From Lytechinus pictus (taxonomy: Eukaryota > Echinodermata > Echinoidea > Temnopleuroida > Toxopneustidae): a stretch of 64,000 nt of DNA. The stretch covers positions 18,992,001-19,056,000 of the forward strand of contig NC_087257.1 of the NCBI RefSeq assembly GCF_037042905.1. The letters are read 5' to 3'. Positions within the stretch are counted from its first letter, which is position 1, and each line of letters opens with the position of its first letter. Positions 54,843-64,000 of this stretch are shown in pieces. Made by a program: the position numbers and the translations under genes. The notes under the pieces were generated by a model. The model was not told the DNA's origin. It made no database searches and was given only the letters and a program-made list of their open reading frames with translations.

Positions 54843-56726
54843 ACAATAAAGGTATACACTGTATATTATTTGATGTAATATTAATTATCAGAAAATTGAT
54901 TTAAAAAATACAAAAAACATTCACAAGGACATACAATTAAACATTCATACCCAAGCATACGCACACCCTCACACACACACACATCCCACTCACCCCGCAT
55001 CCAGACACACCCACACACACATACAATCAAATGTGCATACTCAAATTTACATGCATAAAACCAATTACTAGAACGGGATTAAATGGAATAATTGTCAAAA
55101 TATTAATTATGCTACAAGTAACCATATACATTATGTACCATGATGACAGCCCTCCAAATTATGAATATCATAACAATTTGGAAGTAGTTAATTTTGGTCG
55201 GTATAGTCATATTTTCTTATACACTACACTTAAACCAGAAAGTTATGTAAAGTAAATAATTACTGTATATACAATGTTTGTAATGTCATAACCTAAATGT
55301 CACTTTGGTATTTTGAAAGACTCTATATGCATACATAACCTTCAACCAACAAGCTATGCTTTTACTTTTGGCTCCTTGTCTCCTTCATTATATCCACATT
55401 TCTCATTTTCCCTTTTTGTCATTGTTTTAAAATATATTACAACAGTTCTTTCGTAATCTATTTTTTGTTTCTTTAATTTTGTATGTATTTCGTAATTTTG
55501 AAGGATAGGCTAATTTGTTTTGTTTTGTTTGTTTACACTCGTCTATGAAATGTTATCATTTATGGATATATATATAAAAGTGTGAAATATAGATATGAAT
55601 AAAACCTTACAACCAAGAAAACTATGAAATAATTTCTATTCAATTCAAGTATCATCACTTTTATTCATCATTTGATCAATATCGTAGTAGCAAAAAGACA
55701 TTGGGCCTTTCTAATTCGTTGCCACATTAAACTAATTCATCTCTCTTTTTCTCCATCTTGACCATATAGGGTTACCTTAAAAATATTTCACTTAAGGTCA
55801 AGTAGTCCCTCTGATGTGACATTTACTTAGGTACTTCATATGCAAGGGTGAAGCAATGAACTTTGCTACAGACTGCCCTACATAAGGGTCTCGTCTTACA
55901 ATGGATGCGAAAAACCTCGACTGTTATGGAAATCCACCAATGTCATAATTATTTCTACAGGAAATTCGTACAATGTCCTTTGTTAACATTAAGCATACAG
56001 AATGTTTAAGAAAACAATGAATGTAACAATAAAATAAAATTAAACATAATAAAACATAATAAAATACTCTGAACGAACATATATTTTATAAGCCTGACGC
56101 TACTGCATGGCTACTGGCTTTTCATAGTTGTGGTTGATCTGATCAATCGGAAATCAAGATGGGGTACAGGTTTGATAATAATTCCAGTGGGTGTAGAAAG
56201 ACAAGAAAAAAAAAGAACATCAATTAGATAATCAAACATTGGTTGGTAGTTAGTCAATGAGGTATTATGTAAACAACCGAATCGTATCGCCACAAGCTGG
56301 ACTTTGATATCGATACAGTCACACGTAAGAAATCGATTCCAAACAGCCAGATTCTATTCGATTTTTTTTTTTTGGGGGGGGGGGGCTTTAAAATCAGATT
56401 TTATTTCTTCCTCATTATAGAAAACATGTGAAAATGATAAATAGCACGAAATCAATAACATAATTCAATCAGAACTCATACATAAACAATTTAAATTGAT
56501 TTTGTGGTATTTTCCAAAGTAAACTTAGAATCAGTCGCTACATTTCTTTATTAATTTATGATTATAAGTGGAATAGTAATACTGAATAAAAAATCCTACA
56601 TGGTCTAGAAATCTTTATGAATATAATTATAAAATATAAACGTACTTAAAATCTATAGATAAATCTCAAGTTAAATATGATAATTTTCCCTTTACAATAC
56701 CATTAAATCAAAATAATTTGAAGAAA
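54843..56726. other. Intergenic, no gene seen
   Basis: AT-rich with an ACAC-rich patch near 54960-55020 and a poly-T/poly-G run at 56362-56387 that resembles other MITE ends. No coding signal recognised. Confidence 0.4.
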
Positions 56727-56993
56727 TTATAAATATATATATATCAATTGATGAAAATGTGTCCAAAATGTCTTGTATTTTATATTTTTTTTACTGAATT
56801 TTGTTTCCTTTTTTGATATTTGTCCAAAATAATCTAAATTCACACCTCTGATAACATTGAAGTCACCACCAAGCGCTAATGGGTTTCCTTCTAAATTATT
56901 CCAATATAACAATAATTGACTTAGATCACTTACGAATTGTATTTGGTCGCTTTCGTTATTTCCCGTAGGAAAAATAAAAATTCCCAAGTAATA
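56727..56993 (-). pseudogene. LINE (non-LTR retrotransposon) endonuclease fragment
   Basis: The frame contains NNESDQIQFVSDLSQLLLYW, then GNPLALGGDFNVI and NLDYFG. This matches the APE-type endonuclease block of L1/Tx1-class LINEs (YAPN..., GGDFN, lDr.GG). It is open for 86 codons but has no reverse transcriptase nearby, so it is a short truncated relic. Confidence 0.75.
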
Positions 56994-57243
56994 ATTTCTG
57001 TCCTTGAATGTAGCATTTAATTAATACATATCTTCCATTCCCGTCTAAAAGGGCAAATAGTGTAATAGATTTTATCGATCTGTGCCAACTTCATTTTGTA
57101 TGACTGTGGCAGCATGTGTAACACAACTCGCCACTGAAACAAGGTCTTCCGAGGTGTGTGGTTTTTTAAGGTTCTATTTTCAATTGACGATACGAACGAC
57201 GGGACAGGAGGGCGATACATCTACACGTAAGTTAACAATATAA

Positions 57244-57445
57244 GGGCAATTCCATAAAGTAATCAACTTTTTTGTACATCCGACCCCCAGTTTTTTCTCA
57301 AGTTTTACTTCACTTCATGAATTGACCAAGTCATGGTCCTTTGAGAACATTACAGACTGTCAAAAGAATAAGAAATCAGAGACAGACAATTTTATGAAGG
57401 TCTCACCGATAAGGGGGTCGGAAGTACATATTTTATGGAATTGCC
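57244..57445. mobile_element. ~200-bp MITE
   Basis: Inverted ends GGGCAATTCCATAAAGTA and TATTTTATGGAATTGCC, then GTACATCCGACCCCC/GGGGGTCGGAAGTAC. Confidence 0.65.
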
Positions 57446-58268
57446 AAATATTATTACTCGATTAGATAAAGATAAATTAGAGTTTAAATTTTAAGTGAAT
57501 AATATTGTATTGCCATGGAATTCATCGAATGTGATGTAAGTGATACCAGAAAGATTCCACGAGCTTCAAAGTATCATTGTTTTTTTAAATATTTATGGTG
57601 CTGTTTACTATGTACTATTCACTAAGTTGTTTAACATCTTAAACAGCGGAGTTTAGTTTTAAAGATTTAATCTTCAGTTACTTAAGCATGGTTGTTTCAA
57701 ATGTTAAACACTTGTTTAAACTGTTTAACTATATACTGTAAAGTTCGTGTAGTAAAACAGCGTTGCATAACGAATTCAAACAGTGTTTTTACTGTGTTGA
57801 GAATGGTCCACATATCGTGCAATATTGGCACTAAAGAGTAGAATGTTTCGTCTATTCCATGAAAAAAATCCATCTTCTTATATAATTTTAATTATATTTA
57901 ATGATCATTAATAAGCCCGTGTAACACGGCACGATAATGCACATAAAGATTTTTTTTAATAAATTCGTTAAATTTCGGCGCATCGTGAAATAAACTCTGC
58001 CATTGTACAGACAAGTCATCATCAATACGCGTGTTTTTTTCTAATTATGATAGCTTAAAGCCCTACATTAATTACACTACAGTTTATATTTGTGTATGAA
58101 AGAAGTGTCCTTTAGAATTTCCCTCGTGAATATAGTTCTTCATGTAAATATACTTGACCGTGAGATTTGATAATAAATTCAATATAAATTCAAATATACA
58201 CACGTAGGCCTATAACAAGGAGTGTATTATAAATTGATTCTTAGCGGAAATAGTTTGTAAAACAAATA

Positions 58269-58557
58269 TTAAGGGGGAAGTTAACCTTTATGACAAAAAA
58301 ATTATTGTTAAAAAGCTGAAAAAATAATAAAGAGTATTGGTGAAGGTTTGAGGAAAATCCATTAAATATTGAGAAAGTTATTAGAATTTCAAGTTTTTGA
58401 TTTGTGACGTCATAAACGAGCAGTTGCTCCATTTGTGGGACGGAGGACCGTCGAAAATTCGAGTGAACAATAAAAACTTTATTGGCAATCAAAGCAATAT
58501 CGTCAGCATTATTTTGTTACCTTACCGAAGCCAATACGTAAAACTTTAAGATATATG

Positions 58558-58588
<31 letters not shown>

Positions 58589-58736
58589 GAAATTAGGATA
58601 TACAAATGTCTAACAGAAGGCAAGTAATGGCATCAGCATATCGTTGGCTGTAATCAATTAAAAGCTCAAAATATATATTTATTTTTTCTGCTATTTTTAC
58701 GTTCAAACCTTTCGTCAGGGTGAACTTTCCCTTTAA
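58269..58736. mobile_element. TTAA-flanked MITE
   Basis: Begins TTAAGGGGGAAGTTAACC and ends GGGTGAACTTTCCCTTTAA, with TTAA at both tips. It includes TTTGTGACGTCATAAACGAG near 58400 and a (TA)n run at 58557-58580. It is similar in design to 2140-2741. Confidence 0.55.
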
Positions 58737-58973
58737 TTAAAAAAAAGCAAAATGTCATATGTAAATTTTAGAGAAGAAATTAAGGGACAAAATGAGAACA
58801 TATATGTATTGTAACACCAAACTTTACTTATATTAATAAAACTCACAGGTATTTTACTACTTTGCTGTTTTCCAGTTTAACAAATTTAAATTTCTTTCTA
58901 AATGAAATACCTTTTTTAATTATCTATTCGAGTATTAACGGTTTTTGTGTTCAGATTTAGAAAATTTAGAATA

Positions 58974-59115
58974 ATACTCCAATAATCAAACCGCTTGAAA
59001 AACATGCCCAAGTTTAAAGGTGTGATATTGAGAATAACGCTATGTATGTTGATACTCCAATAATCAAACCGCTTGAAACACATGCCCAAGTTGAAAGGTG
59101 TGATATTCTTATCAA
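58974..59115. repeat. ~78-bp tandem duplication
   Basis: ACTCCAATAATCAAACCGCT followed by CATGCCCAAGTT occurs at about 58975 and 59053 with few differences. Confidence 0.75.
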
Positions 59116-59402
59116 GCACTTGGGGAATAACAACATATGTCACTTCAAACACTGACTACACCGTGTAGACACAATAATGTATAGTGAGGTGTCATAGTGA
59201 AGCGCCACCCAACAATAGGCAGCTTTCGCAATTGCAACGGGGACAGATCATTATTTATTATTATTTTATTTTGCAGTTAAAAAACATAGAGAATACAAAC
59301 AGATCAGAGAGAAGATCAATCACAATTTTACATGATAGAGAAAATAAGACCTGGATGAGAGTTGGAGAGGCTGCCTAGGATATAAGACGATAAGAATATA
59401 GA

Positions 59403-60506
59403 CAAGTGGAATGCCTCTGGCGGTCTCACCTGCATCACGCGATTCAATATAGCAGCAGTGCTGACTTTGAAACCTACTATAACTCGCACAAGATGTTCAG
59501 TGATACTTGGTTACTCTTATGTCCACGTTTTATGAACTAGACCAATCCACTTACAGAGATATGATGGTAATTCAACAAATACCCCCAATTTGGCCAAAGT
59601 TCATTGACCTTATATGACCTTTGACCTTGATCATGTGACCTGAAACTCGCACAGGATGTGTAGTGATACTTGATTACTCTTATGTCCAAGTTTCATGAAT
59701 CAGATCCATAAACTTTGAAAGTTATGATGGTAATTCAACAGATACCCCCATTCGGCCAAAGTTCATTGACATTTGACCTTGGTCATGTGACCTGAAATGC
59801 GCACAGGATGTTCAGTGATACTTGATTACTCTTATGTCCAAGTTTAATGAACTAGACCAATATACTTTCAAAGTTATGATGGTAATTCAACAAATACCCC
59901 CAATTTGGCCAAAGTTCATTGACCCTAAATGACCTTTGACCTTAATCATGTGACCTGAAACTTGCACAGGATGTTCAGTGATACTTGATTACTATTATGT
60001 CCAAGTTTTATGAATCAGATCAATAAACATTCAAAGTTATGATGGTAATTCAACAGATACCCCCAATTCGGCCAAAGTTCATTGACCCTAAATGACCTTT
60101 GACCTTGGTCATGTGACGTGAAACTCATGCAGGATGTTCAGTGATACTTGATTCACCTTATGTCCAAGTTTCATGAACTAGGTCTATACATTTTCTAAGT
60201 TATGATGACATTTCAAAAACTTAACCTTTGGTTAAGATTTTGATGTTGATTCCCCCAACATGGTCTAAGTTCATTGACCCTAAATGACCTTTGACCTTGA
60301 TCATGTGACATGAATTTCAGGCAGGATGTTCAGTAATACTTGATTAACCTTATGGCCGAGTTTCATGAACTAGGTCCATATACTTTCTAAGTTATGCTGT
60401 CATTTCAAAAACTTAACCTTAGGTTAAGATTTGATGTTGACGCCGCCGCCACCGCCGGAAAAGCGGCGCCTATAGTCTCACTCTGCTATGCAGGTGAGAC
60501 AAAAAC
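59403..60506. repeat. Dispersed repeat with ~163-bp internal period (copy 2, uninterrupted)
   Basis: Same termini and units as 3169-5128 but without the 851-bp insertion. It provides the empty site GATTCCCCCAACATGG near 60249. No clear flanking duplication. Confidence 0.85.
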
Positions 60507-60835
60507 CATGTAAGAGTGATCAAATGACATAATATTGAGGTTGAAATATATAAGCCGGATTAGATTTAGTGTATAAATTATGTATAAACTTGCTATTCAG
60601 TCGAAATTGGTCCATGAGAAAATAATAAATTTAGCAACAAAGAATGAAATATCATTATAAATCAGATAAATCAGACATCTAATAATTAAAAAAACAGAAA
60701 GAATTTCACGACGAAGGAGGTTCAGAACTTTCGAGATGTTTCCAGATATAATTTCATGTTTAATATGTGAGGGCATACTTTCCCATATAATCGGAAATCT
60801 GTGCAGTGTATTGCAGTTTGGTGCAAACGTTCGCG

Positions 60836-61112
60836 GTTGAAGAACACAGACTTAGGCCTAAATGTATTGAAAATGCCAATCATACAACAATGAACAGCAG
60901 GTAGGTCTTTGTCGAAAATTGGTGAACCGGAACATCAGATCGTCCTAGGATTCGGAGCCAGTGACGAAAAGTTGCAAATATGTCGTTTGTCCATGCAGAG
61001 TCCAGGACGAAAGTGCTGTTTTGATTCAGCAATTTTTGACAAAGACTTCTTGGTTGCTCTTTGTCATGAAGGGAATTTGGTAATGCATTTTCTTTGTCCT
61101 TGAAAGCATCCT
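60836..61112. mobile_element. Foldback repeat, second copy of the 34.74-kb family
   Basis: Contains inverted GGTCTTTGTCGAAAATTGGT/TTTTTGACAAAGACTTCTTG and AATGTATTGAAAATGCC/GGTAATGCATTTTC blocks, shared with 34741-35130. Confidence 0.55.
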
Positions 61113-61440
61113 GCTTTGCGGTGTGAACACTCCCTAATTTGATTACGTTATGACGCCAATTTTATAAGTATGCCGAGGCACAATAAGTATGAGTTACCAG
61201 TATCGTTGACGCGAATATCCATTTCAGGACTAGAATGATAAGTGCATGTAAGAAAGAAAAACGTTATGGAATTTCATGTAATGAACTTCTAAGGTACACA
61301 TTTTTTTTAAGTCGCCCACATTGTAACTTTAATTGGCCTTAATTGGTCACTGTCATGATTCGTATCCAAGTATCACGTTGTTTTGTGCATAATTATCACC
61401 TCTGTCACGTTGAAAATGCAATATCTTTGATTTAAATGAG

Positions 61441-61840
61441 TAAAATATTATACAAATAATGCATGCAGCCGAGTGCGTTAGTGGAAATGCAGAGCACGCG
61501 AGGTTTCTTTAGATAGGTGCCGCACTGTGCACGAGCCGCTTGCGGCGAGTGCCCAGTGTGCTCCATCTGAAGAAACCGAGCTTTCTCTGCATTTACTTTT
61601 ACGCACGACAGAGCAAGTGCATTATTTGTTTTATAAAATAGCAACACACAAACAATGTTTTTAAAGTTACAGTACAGTTTTGTTGGACTTCTACCGCACT
61701 GGTTTGCTTGAGCGTGCAATGTCAATTTTCGTTGCACACCTTTTGCACTACCGTGCAGTGCACAAAAAAAGTTGGATGTCATGTGACGCGTATTGACCAA
61801 TCGCGATGCTTGAAATAATGCTGCTATTTTATAAAATAAT
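61441..61840. repeat. Inverted-repeat element
   Basis: Arms AATAATGCATGCAGCCGAGT...AATGCAGAG and the inverse CTCTGCATTTACTTTTACGC...AGTGCATTATT span about 61450-61630. A second inverted pair (TTTTATAAAATAGCA/TGCTATTTTATAAAAT) runs to about 61840. Possibly nested MITEs. Confidence 0.5.
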
Positions 61841-61876
61841 TACTTTTACAAAAGTGTAAGTTGAATCAAAGCCAGT

Positions 61877-61918
61877 GTGAGAGAGAGAAAGAGAGAGAGA
61901 GATAGAGGGAGAGAGAGA
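61877..61918. repeat. (GA)n microsatellite
   Basis: GAGAGAGAAAGAGAGAGAGA tract. Confidence 0.9.
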
Positions 61919-63773
61919 ACTTGCTAATATTATGAAAGAACTACTTATTTTCTAATCCAAAGGCAGAAGAGTTAGCCTGTCACATCAGTGTAAACTTAAC
62001 ATTTTTTCAAGCCTGTGAAACTCAAGCCATCGGTAAGCGAATGAAACTTTTGTAATTCAGCTACTATACTGTATAATTAAGTTATTTTCAAATGCTTTAA
62101 AGACATGGCTGAACTTGTGTTAAACCAGGATAGAATATTGTATTTGATTTGTAACAATTCGAACTTGAAATTTATTAAGCAAATACTTCTTATAATGTTA
62201 AAGACAAGGCATGCAAGTAATTGTTAACTGAATATGAAGTTATGTATCTCATTTATATTCTCCACATGTATAAAATAAATGAATACATACTAGAGAATAT
62301 GTTATGTGCATTTTCAAAATGTAGATGGCACATGATCTTGGGACTTAGGACGAAATACATAATCTGGACGACTGAGTTGGCGGTTTGAACTACATCGAAG
62401 TCAAGTCATCCGCACGGCAGTTCTAAACCTTCGATTTAGAGTCCGACTATCATCAATCGTTGAACTGGTGAGCTGTATCAAAGCGAGATAATGCTTGAAA
62501 TGAAACTGTTATACAGAGAAAAGATGTCAGTCTTATGAAGAAAACCTGAACTGAGACGTTATAACTCTGTTTCGATTGTCAGATAAGACATGTGTTTTCG
62601 TCAATGTTTTCATTGTTGAAGGGCGAGTGGCCCAGCAGGCCTATGTATTCGAGTTCGTGCACTGAACAAATTGTAGAAGTTGATTGTAAGAGTTAAAACT
62701 CGACACAGTTCTGGTGTCCGTTTCAACTCACTATGTTTATTAACTGGTGTAGAGAGCTTATGATATTCAAATTGAGAGTTGACTGACAGTATAGGATGGT
62801 ATGAGAAATATTTAGTATTAAAGTGATATCTAAACATTCCAATAGGTACAAGAGTTATATGCCAAATGGTGAAGGATAGATAGGCTAATTCAGGGCCTAA
62901 TCCCATCATTGTTGGAGTGAGGTATATGTATGGATAGTGAGACGATATGTTCACTTAATGCTAATTGTGCTAAATAAACACTGATTGTTCTTTATGGTAA
63001 ATGGCATGTGTTAAATCTTTATCATTTGAGTCTCCATGTGACAACCTCCAAGTGTACAATTATGCCGAATAAAGTTGAATAGATTTATTTATGTCTTTAT
63101 TTAATCATTCATTCATTTATATCTGATATTTTGTCAGGGTAGCCCATTCATCAATAATGAGTGTTCTTCCATTCGGCCCTGAATAATAATGATAAACATA
63201 TGTGCGCCAAAAATGCATGTACAGAACGGCTCAAATAAAAAATTCACTGTAAAATTAAAAAGTACAAATAAAGCAATACTAGACTTAGCACAAACGAAAC
63301 AAAAACGAGTAATCGTTTGACAGATATGAAGATATCAGTATGCTAATTCATTCTCTGAATTACTAATAATGATCTCAAGACTTGACATTTATAACACATG
63401 GTCATTGGCAGACAACACAAACTAATATACGTGGTAGGGTTATTTTCGCCAAATAATCGGTGGTGTTCGTCCGTATGACCTTTACAAGCATAAACGGTCA
63501 CTTATCCAAGGAAATACAGCACTATCCTAACCATAGATCATACGGCGCTCACAATCATACGTTTATTTTGGGCTGCATCGAGATATTCTGGGAACAAAAT
63601 GAAAATCAAAGTGGAGCACCCTGCCAAATATTATGGCAGAATAATAAAAATATATATGATAAAAATCTAATTTCGGGGGCTCGCTAGCCCACTTTCCCCA
63701 TTCGCAAAGATGTCATATAGGAATACACGGTCTCCTATATACACTCAGACTTTTAAAATTCTTGCCACTACAG
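61919..63773. other. No recognisable gene
   Basis: Mostly unique-looking AT-rich DNA. Short frames at 62610-62954 (-) and 63460-63687 (+) match no family I know and lack convincing splice sites. Confidence 0.35.
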
Positions 63774-63899
63774 ATGGTGCGACGTAGCCTCTCTGGGTAT
63801 ATAGGCTGGATAACTTTGCCAGGATTCCAAAGAATACCCAGCACTGGACTTACGTGGTTGCGAAATATCAAGATGAGAAGAACATCCATCCAAGCAGGA
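63774..63899 (+). CDS. Candidate internal or first coding exon, unidentified
   Basis: Bounded by CCACTACAG and GTAAGT and exactly 126 nt (42 codons), with only one open frame on this strand. It begins ATGGTGCGACGTAGC (MVRRSLSGYIGW...) and ends IQAG. The minus strand is also open. The rest of any gene would lie beyond the window, so this is weak. Confidence 0.22.
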
Positions 63900-63936
63900 G
63901 TAAGTATAATCAGAACATGTTGTACCTGCGTGTAAT

Positions 63937-64000
63937 GGGGCGTCGTGGTCTAGCGGTTATGACTCTCGTCTTTCAATCTGGGGGACGTGGGTTCGATTCC
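63937..64000 (+). mobile_element. tRNA-like SINE head, cut by window end
   Basis: GGCGTCGTGGTCTAGCGGTT (A box) and GTGGGTTCGATTCC (B box). The sequence looks Glu-tRNA-like but the anticodon stem pairs poorly, and the layout matches the SINE head at 24388. Its 3' part is outside the window. Confidence 0.55.

Noticed and set aside
58916-59152. Open frame with a repeated NLGM..KRFDYWSI peptide
   Set aside because: The peptide repeat reflects a 78-bp tandem DNA duplication in AT-rich DNA, with no other coding evidence.
62610-62954. 114-codon minus-strand frame
   Set aside because: No family match and no flanking splice sites or promoter features seen.

Overview
This window is a piece of a metazoan nuclear genome. 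It has spliced genes with GT-AG introns, very long introns, dense microsatellites, tRNA-derived SINEs and nested DNA transposons. The repeat landscape points to a marine deuterostome, most likely an echinoderm such as a sea urchin. The evidence is a young element with very long tandem-repeat-bearing inverted termini and an 8-bp target duplication (the architecture described for sea urchin 'TU' elements), a 163-bp-period repeat, SINEs and poly-T/poly-G hAT-type MITEs. The species assignment is inference.

Two protein-coding genes can be rebuilt exon by exon with consistent phases. (1) On the + strand, 14883-22867, nine coding exons encode a 256-residue short-chain dehydrogenase/reductase (SDR) of the DCXR-like size class. 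Its catalytic Ser, Tyr and Lys are replaced by Cys, Phe and Val. (2) On the - strand, 39999-24828, ten coding exons encode a ~742-residue polypeptide N-acetylgalactosaminyltransferase. It has a type II membrane anchor, long stem, GT-A catalytic domain and C-terminal ricin-type lectin domain. The two genes converge, with about 2 kb between their stop codons.

Layout: 1-2139 has no recognisable gene. 2140-12020 is a mosaic of nested inverted-repeat elements. 12020-14880 is unresolved and includes repeat fragments. 14883-22867 is the SDR gene, with microsatellites and MITEs in its introns. 22868-24827 is a gene-poor spacer with a SINE. 24828-39999 is the GALNT gene; its introns hold a GCG-rich tandem repeat, a SINE, foldback elements, a 206-bp duplication and a tandem array made from its own exon-2 splice acceptor. 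41476-51282 is a 9.8-kb foldback transposon with a second, hAT-like element nested in it. 52035-54842 holds a MITE, a TTAA-flanked repeat and a 1.67-kb AT-rich palindrome with an 8-bp target duplication. 54843-64000 holds a LINE endonuclease relic, MITEs, a second copy of the 163-bp-period repeat, foldback repeats, one candidate exon and a SINE head cut by the window end.

The most notable items are the young long-TIR transposon, the AT palindrome, the SDR that looks like a pseudoenzyme, and a nested insertion whose empty site is preserved 55 kb away in a second copy of the same repeat.
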